Shown here one piece after another: positions 35,101 to 44,119 of a DNA stretch of 64,000 nt. Below the pieces are notes generated by a model. It did not search any database. It had not been told where the DNA came from and saw nothing but the letters and a program-made list of their open reading frames with translations. Position 1 is the first letter of the stretch. Each line of letters begins with the position of its first letter. Made by a program: the position numbers and the translations under genes. Source of the DNA: Arthrospiribacter ruber (GTDB lineage: Bacteria > Bacteroidota > Bacteroidia > Cytophagales > Cyclobacteriaceae); assembly GCF_019343195.1 (NCBI RefSeq), contig NZ_RPHB01000003.1, positions 186,001-250,000 on the forward strand. Direction: 5' to 3'.

Positions 35101-35343
35101 TTCCACCTTTTTCAATTCATCAACATGCTGATGCCAAGCTTGGGGGTCTTGGAAGATTTTTTCAAAATCACTGACATGGTACTTTTCCACGTCCTCCATG
35201 CTGATGCCCAGTCGCTCACTGGAGGTTTTGTTGATATAAAAAAGCTGTCCGGAAGCCAAAGAGATCTGCACTCCGTCTGTGGAGTTTTCGATCAGGTGTT
35301 GCATCAGTTTTATTTTTTCTTCTTTGGGATCTAGGTGAGACAT
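32116..35343 (-). CDS. Hybrid sensor histidine kinase (PAS-PAS-GAF-HisKA-HATPase-REC-REC-Hpt)
   Basis: 1075 residues without membrane helices, hence cytosolic sensing. PAS domains lie at about 12-130 and 140-255, a GAF domain at 265-435, HisKA with phospho-H456 in FLANMSHEIRTPLNG, and HATPase with DTGIGI and GGTGLGL. The two receiver domains have D739 (FIVDYHMPFMDG) and D889 (LIFMDVQMPVMDG); a C-terminal Hpt domain has H1023 in LLHKIKG. This is an internal four-step phosphorelay; the final acceptor is not encoded beside it. Its place inside the EPS locus suggests control of polysaccharide or biofilm genes, by inference. Confidence 0.88.
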   Translation of the reverse strand: MSHLDPKEEKIKLMQHLIENSTDGVQISLASGQLFYINKTSSERLGISMEDVEKYHVSDFEKIFQDPQAWHQHVDELKKVEFLTLEGVNKNINTGKTIPVEVTVKYIQINGDGFIIASSRDISVRKKNAVALERDSKLLNDAQKMANLGGWEWDLVTKEMKWTDEVFAIYEVDKSYKPEPNKNLEFLKDTDKPRLEKAVQESIEEQRKNEVTALLITPTGKEKTVKISINPIVEEGRTVRLIGLIQDISLQEAAQMTIEKQLKLQQIMIDISSTYINMDIKDLEKNIQHSLEQLARFVEADRAYIFIYDHENQIGVNTYEWCAEGISPEIENLQEVPMEFMPHWVEKHLNREIFGVPDIDTLDDEVLREIIEPQGIKTMITFPMLYGSDLMGFVGFDWVKEKHQYSEVEQQILLVYAEMLVNVKKRTELERSLIKAKEEAEAANRSKSEFLANMSHEIRTPLNGVIGFTDLLINTELNNEQLQYVTSANTSAHSLLGIINDILDFSKIEAGKLDLEEVETDIVELAEQTADIVKYNTAKKNIEFLLNIQVDIPRFVTVDQIRLKQILVNLLSNAIKFTEKGEVELSISFQEDGEEGIFTFAIRDTGIGISEEQKSKLFKSFSQADSSTTRKFGGTGLGLVISQMLAEKMDSQIILDSEVGKGSVFSFSIRKPYSIESENQISTITSIKNVLIIDDNKNNRIILKDILAHWNIQSETVDNGIAALTLLDKGADYDVFIVDYHMPFMDGISTVREMKKLLASKYPDKQPKIILYSSADDAQLDQHIKELEIDVKLIKPAKISELFYSLNKLSNNQISGSLSPDTSKTKEGKGGNSNSELKILIAEDVSLNMLLLKTVIKNYYPEAKIIEAQHGKEAVNLYKRESPDLIFMDVQMPVMDGFEATQAIREIEKDGKSRVPIVALTAGALQSEKENCMNAGMDHFLTKPIEKDKLLEVTELIFNLNQEEEEINDEVFDKEGLLKVLGGDVELLKQILTEGVQELRENLNLLKLALSKYDKAEIESLLHKIKGMALSLKLHRMAEKSEKMEHIQDKTGLREAFPDLEKCYYSLNKYIQSGF

Positions 35344-35523
35344 CTGAGGAGTAAAAGTTTAGAGAGATAAGTAGGTATTAAGCTTCTTTGGGATTGCGCA
35401 CATAAATTTTCGTTAATTTGCTTTTCTATACAATATTCATATAAGTTTTTTCTATTCCAAAAATACCAGAGATAATCCTAAGGCAATTTTTTGATTTGTA
35501 AATAACTGAGCTATAGATAGGTT

Positions 35524-36648
35524 TTAGTGGATCAATTTCTTAAATGAAAGTAAAAATTCTTCCCTGCCAAACTGCTTCCAGCGGAGAAGGCCTTTTTGGA
35601 CCAATTCGTATTGAAGTGCAGGGTTTTTCTCCAAAAGACTGAGTTTCTCACTGAGGCTTTCAGCATTGCCCATCTCATGGACCAAAGCCGCTTCTCCGGC
35701 GATTTCTACCAAAGCTTCCTGATCGGAAATGATCACCGGCACTCCACTTCGCATGGCTTCTATCACCGGAATGCCAAAGCCTTCATTGGATGAAGGGAAG
35801 ACGTAAGCAAAGGCATGGTCATATAGGCACTTTACGTCCTGATCAGTTAAAAAGCCAGTGACTTTGACCCTTTGTCCTAGTTTTTTCTTTTGGATCAGGT
35901 CAATTACCTTATCATGGTCATCCACGGTTTTGCTCAGGCCTTTTTCACCTACCAGAACCAATTCCAAATCTGAGCCGCTATTTTCCAAAAAGGAATGAAA
36001 TGCCTCCACCAATACAGGAAGGTTTTTTCTCCTGTCAAAACTCCCCACATGTAGCAGAAACTTACGAGGGCGTAAGTGCCATTTTTCCATAATACCGGGC
36101 TCAGGATTGTCAGGCAGGAGCTTGGGACATTGGTATATTACCTCAATAGGAGCGGTAATACCTGCATGCTTTTCCAATGCCCTTTTGGAATACTGGCTTG
36201 TAGTCACCACCGTGGTGTTTCCATTTATTCCGGAATGGATCATCTGTATGAAATACTCCCTCCAAAGTGACTGGTAGTTTTGTGGCATTTGCCAAAAGAA
36301 AGCATCATGGACGACGGTAATTTTGTGGCAGGACTTTGTTAAAGCTGGAGCTACAAAGTCAAAACAGATTAAAGCATCCGGTTTTTCTATCCATACTTTC
36401 ACGGGCAACAGCAGCTGTTTGTAGATGAAATAGTAAAGGTGATACCAAAGTGTGCGCCATTTGGGGACATTACCCCGGAAGAATGTCTTTTGGGATTGAC
36501 GGAGTGGGTGATGGGTAAATATCCACCTGATATCTTCCTGAGGAAATTGCTTGGCTGCTTCGGAAAACTCCAGCATGTAGGTTTTGATGCCCGTGAGAGC
36601 AGTGTTCAGGTAAAAAGTATCTACCAATATTTTCTTTTGGGTTTTCAT
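35524..36648 (-). CDS. Family 4 glycosyltransferase of the wzx/wzy run
   Basis: 374 residues from the ATG at 36648, which forms an ATGA overlap with the polymerase stop; a longer frame from 36723 lies inside that gene. The N-terminus reads ILVDTFYLNTALTGIKTYM; the middle, ITVVHDAFFW. The C-terminal half has FLLHVGSFDRRKNLPVLVEAF and the donor motif PSSNEGFGIPVIEAMRSGVPVIIS (GT4 E-x7-E). It adds a sugar to the lipid-linked repeat. It is the last gene of the run from 43968 to 35524. Confidence 0.86.
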   Translation of the reverse strand: MKTQKKILVDTFYLNTALTGIKTYMLEFSEAAKQFPQEDIRWIFTHHPLRQSQKTFFRGNVPKWRTLWYHLYYFIYKQLLLPVKVWIEKPDALICFDFVAPALTKSCHKITVVHDAFFWQMPQNYQSLWREYFIQMIHSGINGNTTVVTTSQYSKRALEKHAGITAPIEVIYQCPKLLPDNPEPGIMEKWHLRPRKFLLHVGSFDRRKNLPVLVEAFHSFLENSGSDLELVLVGEKGLSKTVDDHDKVIDLIQKKKLGQRVKVTGFLTDQDVKCLYDHAFAYVFPSSNEGFGIPVIEAMRSGVPVIISDQEALVEIAGEAALVHEMGNAESLSEKLSLLEKNPALQYELVQKGLLRWKQFGREEFLLSFKKLIH

Positions 36649-38042
36649 GCCAAAGCGGGTTTTTTGTATTTGATGGCTTGGTAAGCATTGATAGAATAGC
36701 CAAGCATCCACCAGGTCATCCAAGAGACATAGGTATATACTTCTGCGTTGGCGGTAAACAGCGGAAGCAACAAGCCAACCCTGACTGAGGCCGCCACAAA
36801 GGCGATCCTTGCGGTCATGGTGTTCTCTGTACGGTTAAACACCTTTAGGGAGGTAAGGATGGCATAGGCCAACAAAAGCATGTACAAAAGCATACCAATC
36901 CAACCCAACTGTACACCATAGATCAAGAATTGATTTTCACCCCCTACCCGTAGTTCATCTTCTACGGAGCCTACATTGCCACTCATGGCCAGCCCTATGC
37001 CAAATGGGTTGGCAATCATGGAGTCCAGAGCCAACAGCCATTCCACCAAATGTCCTACCGAGGAAGTATTTTCGAAAGTGATGGTGTCTACTACAAAATA
37101 ATAAAATTCCTCTGAAGCGAAGAATAGGACATAAACCACAAATAGAAGTGCGAGTCCAAATCCGGAAAGTATCAGTTTGTACAACCTGAAAATAATCGCC
37201 ACAAAGAATATCATGACGAAAAATGCCAGAAAGGCCGCCCTGGAGGCAGCAAAAAACAAGCTTCCCAAGGAGCATAACATGACTACGGTGGGAATGAGCC
37301 AATTTTCTCTTTTGCTGGTCAAAAACCAAATCAGGCCGGCAGAAAAGCCCAATAGCACGGAGCTTGCCAACTCCAAAGGGTCAGAAAAGAAGGATGCCAA
37401 CCTTTTTGTGACAGCCTGGGTTTCAAAAGTCCAGGTGAGGTCAAAGTGCCCTGTAGGCTCTATATCATTGATAGCGAGATTAAACAGCGCATATCCGGTC
37501 AAAGACTGCAAGTGGGTATCAATGGCCTTTTCAAATAAATTGACCAGAAATGCCCCTACCGCAATGGCAAAAATGCCCCGGAAAATTAACCTGATTTCTT
37601 TGTCATCGAATACAGTATTGCGCCCCATAAAATACACCAGAGCAGGGATAAGCATATTTTTGAAGTAAAGCGCTTTGTTCACTGTACTGGCAGCACCCAA
37701 GGGCAAGACGAGGTAAATGAATGCCAACCCAATAAATCCAATATAGAGATAATCCACCTTATGCAGGCGGAAGGGATAGTCAAAAATATTTCTGTTGAAC
37801 AGTAAAAACCCTGCCAATGCACCCAAGACCACAATTTCTTTCAGAAACTGAAAGATATTGACGATCAGAGGGGAGTTGGTGGCCAGGTACACTACACTGA
37901 GTGTAGTAATGTAAAATGGAAGAAAGAAAAGTAGAAAATACACCCCATATTCCCATTTGCTGTGCATCAGGACCTGATTCAGCACCCAAAAGAGCAGAAC
38001 AGTGGTCAGGATCGCTATCAGGAAAAAGAAAATCAGGGACAT
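36645..38042 (-). CDS. O-antigen polymerase/ligase-like membrane protein (Wzy)
   Basis: 465 residues with about 11-12 hydrophobic helices spread over the length. The large loop with Wzy_C-like features lies near 330-375 (SSVGHLVEWLLALDSMIANPFGIGLAMSG... GGENQFLIYGVQLGWIGMLLYM), which is the usual position before the last helices. Wzy polymerises flipped repeat units in the periplasm. It sits between the GT2 and GT4 genes with overlaps of 10 bp and 4 bp. Assignment rests on topology, loop and context. Confidence 0.78.
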   Translation of the reverse strand: MSLIFFFLIAILTTVLLFWVLNQVLMHSKWEYGVYFLLFFLPFYITTLSVVYLATNSPLIVNIFQFLKEIVVLGALAGFLLFNRNIFDYPFRLHKVDYLYIGFIGLAFIYLVLPLGAASTVNKALYFKNMLIPALVYFMGRNTVFDDKEIRLIFRGIFAIAVGAFLVNLFEKAIDTHLQSLTGYALFNLAINDIEPTGHFDLTWTFETQAVTKRLASFFSDPLELASSVLLGFSAGLIWFLTSKRENWLIPTVVMLCSLGSLFFAASRAAFLAFFVMIFFVAIIFRLYKLILSGFGLALLFVVYVLFFASEEFYYFVVDTITFENTSSVGHLVEWLLALDSMIANPFGIGLAMSGNVGSVEDELRVGGENQFLIYGVQLGWIGMLLYMLLLAYAILTSLKVFNRTENTMTARIAFVAASVRVGLLLPLFTANAEVYTYVSWMTWWMLGYSINAYQAIKYKKPALA

Positions 38043-38971
38043 AAGGGTTCTCTGCTTCTGTGGTCTAAAAACATGCCGTCACGGATTCCTCTTGCCACGG
38101 CTTTCATCTTGGTAAATCTTCCTCGCAGGCAAAAATAGGACATCCAGGCCGAATACTTCAACAGTTGATAAGGCCAGGCCAATATTGCCTCCAGTCCTTT
38201 GTGGTGCCTTCTCAGTTGGAAAAGCTGGTTTCTGGAATGCAAGTAAAATACAGTAGGACTGAGGGTCCCTTCTTCGGACTCCTGCTTGGAAGAGGCACTG
38301 CCTTCATGGTAAATGATACTTTGCTCTGCCAAAAGAATATCATATCCTGCTTTTCTAATCCTTAAGGACCAGTCCACATCTTCAAAATAGGCAAAGAAAC
38401 TGTTGGCGAGGCCTCCTGTGGCATTCAGTACTTCTTTGGAAAAAAGAACACAACAGCCAGTAGCCCAGTCCAAGTGGATTCTGTGCAAAGGATAACCCTT
38501 AAGGGTAGCCCTGTCACCAAGTGTCTTGGAGATGCCGAGGAGTTTGCTGTAACTCCCACCGGCACTCCAGATGATATCCGGAGAATCCTGAAATAAAATC
38601 AAGGGCTGTACGAGACCGGTTTTACTGTCATTGGTCAAACAGTCCATAAGTTTGTCAAGGAAATCTACTTCTACGCTGGTGTCATTGTTCAATAGCAAGA
38701 AGTATTCGTAGCCTATTTTTACAGCCTGTTCTATTCCGGCAAGATTGCCTCCCGTGAAGCCCAGGTTTTTGTGGTTGAAAATGAAATGAACTTCAGGGAA
38801 TTCTTCCTGAAGGCGGAGACCGGAGCCATCATGTGAGCCATTGTCCACCACAAATACCCCATAATCCGGATAGCTGATTTTTTCCAGGGAAAGCAGACAG
38901 CTCCGGGTATGTGCGTAGCCATTCCAGTTAAGGATGATGACTGCTACCGAAGAGCGCTTTTTGGAAGCCAT
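38033..38971 (-). CDS. Family 2 glycosyltransferase (rhamnosyltransferase-like)
   Basis: 312 residues with a GT-A fold: VAVIILNWNGYAHTRSCLLSL at the N-terminus, VDNGSHDGS, LGFTGGNLAGIEQAV, the DxD-like LLLNNDTSVE and the base region FAYFEDVDWSLRIRKAGY. It resembles GT2 rhamnosyl-/glucosyltransferases that build repeat units. A C-terminal membrane-associated segment (LLKYSAWMSYFCL) may anchor it. Its ATG lies 44 bp inside the flippase gene; no later ATG preserves the first strand. Confidence 0.85.
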   Translation of the reverse strand: MASKKRSSVAVIILNWNGYAHTRSCLLSLEKISYPDYGVFVVDNGSHDGSGLRLQEEFPEVHFIFNHKNLGFTGGNLAGIEQAVKIGYEYFLLLNNDTSVEVDFLDKLMDCLTNDSKTGLVQPLILFQDSPDIIWSAGGSYSKLLGISKTLGDRATLKGYPLHRIHLDWATGCCVLFSKEVLNATGGLANSFFAYFEDVDWSLRIRKAGYDILLAEQSIIYHEGSASSKQESEEGTLSPTVFYLHSRNQLFQLRRHHKGLEAILAWPYQLLKYSAWMSYFCLRGRFTKMKAVARGIRDGMFLDHRSREPLCP

Positions 38972-40244
38972 AGTAAAGGTCTTTGTTTTTTTTGTATATC
39001 AGGATAGTGCAGATCAGGAATATCACCACTTCTGTGGACAGGAGTGCAATGCAAAGACCAATGCCTCCAAACTGTGAGGTCAGACCCACTGAGGCAATAA
39101 GCATATAAATACACATTTGCCAGGATGCTTTGAAGAGTTGGTCTTTTTGATCCGTCACCAGTAGCATGGTCACATTGATGATGTTCAGACAAGCTAGGAA
39201 AGGAACGAAGGCCAATATTTTCAGGAAAAGGATGGCTTCTTCCAGACGTTCTTTGGCGAGGATTTCCACTATAAACCCAGCAGTGAAGAAGGTGAACACG
39301 GAAAGCCCTGCCCCCAAAAGCAATGCGATAAGGTAAGTTTTTTTCAGGAAGTTAAAAAAACGGGGAAGGTTGTCCTGGTAAAGCTTTGAGGCATTGGGAT
39401 AAATGGCCTGAATGATCAAAGCGGGTAGCATCCTGAGTACCATGGTGATTCTTTCTGCCAGACTGAACATTCCTAGGGTAGCAGCTGCAGAAAAAAAGCT
39501 CAACACGATAAGCCCACCATTGATGGATATATGTGAAGCCAGGTTGGACAAAAAAAGTAGGGTATTTTCTTTGAGGGATTTGAATACCTGCACAAACCGG
39601 GGTTTATAAAACCTGATTTCCATTTCGTAGTGCACGTACAGAAGCAAAAGTGAATTGATTGCAAATCCTGAACCACCCAAGAGAAAATTCACCCATTTGG
39701 CCTGTTCGGGTTGATGGATAAAAAGCACAATTCCCATCAAAAAAAGTAATTTCGAAAATACATTGGCAATGGAGATCAGCTTCATTTTTTCCATTCCCTG
39801 AAAAAACCACAGTGGCAAAGTAGCTTCTGAAAACAATAAGAGACAGGAAAAGACAAGTATGGTCTGGTACTCTTTGAAAAGGTCCAGCACATATACCCCT
39901 ATCAGGATAAGCAAGGAGGCGCATGCCGCCATCAATATTTTGCTGGAAATGATATTGGAAAACAAGTGGGAGAGCTGCTCCTTATTCCCTTGTTGGATGG
40001 CCACTTCTCTAGGTCCACTGAGGTTGTAGCCAAAGCCCACCAGTATGTTCAAAAGTATAATGACGGAAAGAGCCAAGTTGACCAGGCCAAACTGATCCAC
40101 CCCAATGGACTGAATTAATAAGGGCATGGAAATCAATGAAATCAGGATGTTAGAAGCCTGTATGATAACCAAAAAAATAAAGTTCTGAATGGATTTGTTC
40201 CGGATCAGGTGGCTAAATGGAAAAGAGGATATTTTTTCAAGCAT
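38928..40244 (-). CDS. Wzx-type polysaccharide flippase
   Basis: 438 residues with 12 or so hydrophobic helices and the family opening NFIFLVIIQASNILISLISMPLLIQSIGVDQFGLVNLA, the conserved G-x-x-x-F-G segment of MOP/Wzx exporters. It moves undecaprenyl-linked repeats across the inner membrane. It starts 1 bp after the Wzz-like gene's stop, and its end overlaps the GT2 gene. Confidence 0.85.
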   Translation of the reverse strand: MLEKISSFPFSHLIRNKSIQNFIFLVIIQASNILISLISMPLLIQSIGVDQFGLVNLALSVIILLNILVGFGYNLSGPREVAIQQGNKEQLSHLFSNIISSKILMAACASLLILIGVYVLDLFKEYQTILVFSCLLLFSEATLPLWFFQGMEKMKLISIANVFSKLLFLMGIVLFIHQPEQAKWVNFLLGGSGFAINSLLLLYVHYEMEIRFYKPRFVQVFKSLKENTLLFLSNLASHISINGGLIVLSFFSAAATLGMFSLAERITMVLRMLPALIIQAIYPNASKLYQDNLPRFFNFLKKTYLIALLLGAGLSVFTFFTAGFIVEILAKERLEEAILFLKILAFVPFLACLNIINVTMLLVTDQKDQLFKASWQMCIYMLIASVGLTSQFGGIGLCIALLSTEVVIFLICTILIYKKNKDLYYGFQKALFGSSHHP

Positions 40245-40245
40245 T

Positions 40246-41328
40246 TCAAATCTCCTGTCCTTGTTTTTCTTCTACATGTATCCTGTACAATTCTCCGAAA
40301 TAAAGGAAAAGCAAAGCGATAAAACCCACTGCAATAGCTCCCAAAACCATTCCCTTCACTAATTTTATTTCTGACCTTTTGAGCGGAAGTACCGGGGTGT
40401 CGATGATCTGGATAAGGGGGGAGTTATTGCGATGGTTTACTTTGGCAATCTCCAGATTTTTGACGATTTCGGTATATACGGCTGTAGAGGCCTGCACATC
40501 TACCTGTTTCTTTCTTGCGTCGACTGTGGCTGCCTGCAGAAGGGGGTTGGGGTTGGGCACCCTATCTGTACTGCTGGCAAAAGCTGCCAGGCTTTGGTCG
40601 AGAATTTTTCTAACACTGTCAGCTTGGGATTGGAGAATTTCCAGGTTTTCGGCAGTCTTTTTGGTCTTGGTCTCAAAGTAGAAGCTGTTGACCTTATCTA
40701 CCAGCGTCTCATTGAATACTTTGGCAAACTTTTCGTCTTTAGAGGAGACATTGACCTGAATGATTGTAAGTTTTCGGTTGGGTTTTTCTACAGAAAGCTG
40801 CTTTTCCCTGATCAGTTTGGAGATTTCTTTTAGGACAGAATCCTGGCTTACGGTGAAGTTTTCCCTTGGCTTGGAAAAGTCCATTGCTGTAAGGTCGACT
40901 TTTCTTTTCCACTTTTTATCCAACTCCTGAAAGCTGATGTACCTGTCAATTAATAGGGATTGATCATCAAAAGGACTCAGTAGTGTTTTTCCCAGCATAT
41001 TGTCCGAGCGGTACAGTTCCATGATATTGTCTCCCTGAAAAAGCCCGCTGGAAGATCCCAGTGAACCCAAGTTGACCCCTACCAAGGAAGCCAGCCCTGA
41101 CATCTGTCCCAAGCCCGACATGTCCGATTCTTCCAACACAAAAGTGGTTTCGGCGTGGTACACTGGTTTTTTTAGGACCGAAGCCAAGGCTCCCAGTCCC
41201 AGTCCTATCAGACCCGCGAGGAACAATAACTTCCATTTTCCCAAGAAAAAAGCAATCCAATACCTGAATCTCAGGACTACTTCCCTGAGGGTGATTTTAT
41301 CGTCTACAATATGTCTTTGATCCGCCAT
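40246..41328 (-). CDS. Wzz-family chain-length/co-polymerase protein without kinase domain
   Basis: 360 residues. A cytoplasmic N-terminus leads into helix 1 (about 34-52, LLFLAGLIGLGLGALASVL), followed by the Wzz segment PVYHAETTFVLEES and a long periplasmic helical region (220-300). The proline-rich IDTPVLPLKRSEIK segment precedes the second membrane helix (about 327-345). Unlike Wzc of group 1 capsules it lacks a C-terminal tyrosine-kinase domain (no Walker motifs, ends LYRIHVEEKQGQEI). It controls polymer length with Wzy and links to the export channel. It begins 3 bp after the SLBB gene. Confidence 0.82.
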   Translation of the reverse strand: MADQRHIVDDKITLREVVLRFRYWIAFFLGKWKLLFLAGLIGLGLGALASVLKKPVYHAETTFVLEESDMSGLGQMSGLASLVGVNLGSLGSSSGLFQGDNIMELYRSDNMLGKTLLSPFDDQSLLIDRYISFQELDKKWKRKVDLTAMDFSKPRENFTVSQDSVLKEISKLIREKQLSVEKPNRKLTIIQVNVSSKDEKFAKVFNETLVDKVNSFYFETKTKKTAENLEILQSQADSVRKILDQSLAAFASSTDRVPNPNPLLQAATVDARKKQVDVQASTAVYTEIVKNLEIAKVNHRNNSPLIQIIDTPVLPLKRSEIKLVKGMVLGAIAVGFIALLFLYFGELYRIHVEEKQGQEI

Positions 41329-41331
41329 TTG

Positions 41332-43968
41332 TCAAGGTGTAATTTGGGTGATGACCAATACCAAAGTAGCCAGACCGGTGGCGATGCCTACCAACTCACC
41401 CGGTCTTACAGGAACTCTAGGTCCTTTGGTAGGTACAATGATTTCAGATCCCGGAGAAACGGAAGGATAGGCCCTGATTCCCAGGAAGCTTTTGGTTCTT
41501 CTTACCTCGCCATTGGCATAGACGATGTAGGTTCTTTTCCTGTTTGCCCGGTTGTCAAAACCACCCGCCCTGTTGATGTAATATTTCATTCCCCTTTCCC
41601 TTTCAAATCTTACCGTAGCAGGATAGACTACATCACCACGGAGGCGTACGGTCTGAAGCTGCTTTGGTACGGAAATGATATCTCCTTCTTCCAGAATCAG
41701 GTCAAGGTCTGAGCCGGGATTTCTCATGATTGCTTCCAGGTCTATGGCCACAGCTTCAGTCTCCCTGATTCTAATTGGGGCGAGGTCAGGACGTCTTTCT
41801 GCGATGCCTGTGATCAAGTCTCTTCTGGATTCCGCCACTGCTTCCCCTTCTCTTCTGTTTTCAGGTGTGTTTTCCAGATTTCTGAAGAGTCTTTCTACTA
41901 GCAGTTCCTGTGCCTCGGTATTGTTGGGGTCCATCAAAAGCCTCTGCTGAAGGTCAAGAAGGTTTCTTTGCCTTCTGATCTGCTCGGATTCTGTATCAAA
42001 AAATTCAGTCCTTCTGATCAATGTGGCCCCTTTTGGGAATGCAAAACGGGTCAGGCCACCTGCACGTGCTATTACATCAGAAATACGTTCTTCAGCAGAC
42101 CTTACAGAAAATATTCCCGGGGAATTGACCTGTCCTTCCACTTGTACCAATTTGTCCAAAACAAAATTCGGCTTTCTACGGATGATCACCATATCGAAGG
42201 GTTGCAATGGAGTCGGGTCAGCCTGAGGGCTCAGGTTTTCATTCAATTGTACCGTAAGCAGTTCGGAAAATGCTCCGGCATCTGCATTCTTTGACCTTCT
42301 TGCGATTTCCACATCCTTGACATTGGCAGCTTCCCTCAAGCCTCCGGCCATCAGCACCAACTCTTCCACAGACATATTTTTGGAAAAAGGATAGGTGCCG
42401 GGATTGCGGACTTCACCGTTGATCTGTACATAAAATTCCTCGGTCAAGTCATAAATGCTGGAAATGCGGATGACGTCTTCCCTTTTGAGAGGGATATCGG
42501 CTGTACTGCCACTGAGTACATCTCTTAGATTGACGGTAATAAGCTCTGTGCTAAGGTCGTCATAGGTTCTCAGGATACTGGCCCTATCCAGGAAGGCATC
42601 TCCTCTTACTCCATCTGCATTTTTGATCAGTTGGCCAAGGGTAAGTCCTTCTGTGAGGGCAAAATTCCCCTCTCTGAAAACTGCGCCTTTGATCTGAACC
42701 CTGTTTGCAAATCTATCCAAGACTTTTCCGATATAGTATTCGTCTCCTCCTTTTACCAAAAAGAGACCAAACTGGCTGTTGAAAATATCAGATACGGCCC
42801 GCTCACCACCACTGATCCTAGTGACATTGACCCTGTCTTTGAAAGCTTCATCTGTAAATCCGCCCGCATATCTGAGCAGGTCTTCAAATGAATCTCCTTC
42901 TTTTACCTCAAATATTTTGGGTCTTTTGACCTCTCCCCTCAAGCTGGTCCTCGCGATGAATGGATCTACCAACACCACATCCTGATCCTGAAGCTGGAAG
43001 TCCAGGTTGGTTTTTCCGTTGACCAAAAAGTCGTAAATGTCTATGCTAGCTACTTGGTTTCCGTTCCTTATTACCCTGATGCTTCTCATGGAGCCGTTTT
43101 CATTGGGTCCTCCTGCCGCATAAAGCGCATTGAAGACTGTGCTGAAAGCACTAAGCGTAAATGTGCCGGGCAGTCTCAGTTCTCCGACCAGGTGCACCTG
43201 AATGGTACGTACATTGCCCAGTGTGACCTGTACAAAAGTGCTTGGATTGCTTCCCCGAATTCCAGTATAGTAGTTGGCCAGCCTGTTTCTGATGATTCCG
43301 GTGGCTTCTTCTATGGTTTTTCCGGAAACAGAGACCGGGCCAATATTGTCCAAAATCATAAAGCCGTCAGGGTTGACGGTAGCTTCGTAGTATTGCTCAG
43401 ATTCACCATAGATATCCACATAGACCATGTCACCAGGTCCCAAGACGTAGTTTTTCGGCGTGGCAATATTCAGGTTAGGCTCAAAGCTGAGCCTTCTGTT
43501 TTTATTATAAAAAAGGTCTGATCCAAAGATTTCATTAGGTCTGTCCTCCAAATCGGCCAAACCATCTCTTTGGTATTGGAATAAATTGCGGCTGATTTCC
43601 GATAGGTCCACCTGTCTTCTAGGCTCTCTTTTGGAAGCGGTGGCCCTGCTTCTGGAAGACGTGCTGCTGAGCTGCAGGTCTTGGATCCTTCTTTCAAGTT
43701 TTTCGGCCTCTGCCTCCGGCAAGCCCCTAAGCTTTGCCATCTGCACCAGCTCGACATCTGAAATACCCGACTCTTCGGCCCTTTTAACCAACTCTCTGAT
43801 CTGGCTGTCGCTGAGCTCATCTACCTTTACAGAAGCAATATCCGCCATGCTTTGGGCAGTGGATTTCTGAGGCAGCGCCAACACCAGAAAGCAGGCAACA
43901 ATGCAGAAAATCAGGTATTGGGGGATATTATAGGCCAATTTGGGATTGAATGATTGGATTGCTGTCAT
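41332..43968 (-). CDS. Polysaccharide export outer-membrane protein with multiple SLBB domains (Wza-like)
   Basis: 878 residues from the ATG at 43968; upstream ATGs at 43974 and 43995 only lengthen the N-terminus. The signal sequence is YLIFCIVACFLVLALPQKSTAQ. A coiled SDSQIRELVKRAEESGISDVELVQMAKLRGLPEAEAEKL region precedes the Poly_export domain (YVLGPGDMVYVDIYGES), and then several SLBB modules (VHLVGELRLPGTFTL, VQINGEVRNPGTYPFS, VQVEGQVNSPGIFSV, VRLRGDVVYPATVRFE). It is over twice the size of E. coli Wza, as usual in Bacteroidota, and forms the export conduit. The first gene of the wzz-wzx-GT2-wzy-GT4 run. Confidence 0.88.
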   Translation of the reverse strand: MTAIQSFNPKLAYNIPQYLIFCIVACFLVLALPQKSTAQSMADIASVKVDELSDSQIRELVKRAEESGISDVELVQMAKLRGLPEAEAEKLERRIQDLQLSSTSSRSRATASKREPRRQVDLSEISRNLFQYQRDGLADLEDRPNEIFGSDLFYNKNRRLSFEPNLNIATPKNYVLGPGDMVYVDIYGESEQYYEATVNPDGFMILDNIGPVSVSGKTIEEATGIIRNRLANYYTGIRGSNPSTFVQVTLGNVRTIQVHLVGELRLPGTFTLSAFSTVFNALYAAGGPNENGSMRSIRVIRNGNQVASIDIYDFLVNGKTNLDFQLQDQDVVLVDPFIARTSLRGEVKRPKIFEVKEGDSFEDLLRYAGGFTDEAFKDRVNVTRISGGERAVSDIFNSQFGLFLVKGGDEYYIGKVLDRFANRVQIKGAVFREGNFALTEGLTLGQLIKNADGVRGDAFLDRASILRTYDDLSTELITVNLRDVLSGSTADIPLKREDVIRISSIYDLTEEFYVQINGEVRNPGTYPFSKNMSVEELVLMAGGLREAANVKDVEIARRSKNADAGAFSELLTVQLNENLSPQADPTPLQPFDMVIIRRKPNFVLDKLVQVEGQVNSPGIFSVRSAEERISDVIARAGGLTRFAFPKGATLIRRTEFFDTESEQIRRQRNLLDLQQRLLMDPNNTEAQELLVERLFRNLENTPENRREGEAVAESRRDLITGIAERRPDLAPIRIRETEAVAIDLEAIMRNPGSDLDLILEEGDIISVPKQLQTVRLRGDVVYPATVRFERERGMKYYINRAGGFDNRANRKRTYIVYANGEVRRTKSFLGIRAYPSVSPGSEIIVPTKGPRVPVRPGELVGIATGLATLVLVITQITP

Positions 43969-44119
43969 ATACATAAAGCCTGTTTCTAAACGCACCTTAG
44001 GTCATATCCTGATGCATAAAATGGCATTTTTTCTTATTAAAATAGAAGAAAATCAGCGTAAAGATAATTATTCCGAGCTGTAAAGAAATAGGAGCAGAAC
44101 TAAATATCGGTGGGCAAGC

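Noticed and set aside
43054-43521. 155-codon plus-strand frame
   Set aside because: It is antisense inside the SLBB export gene; shadow of its codon bias.
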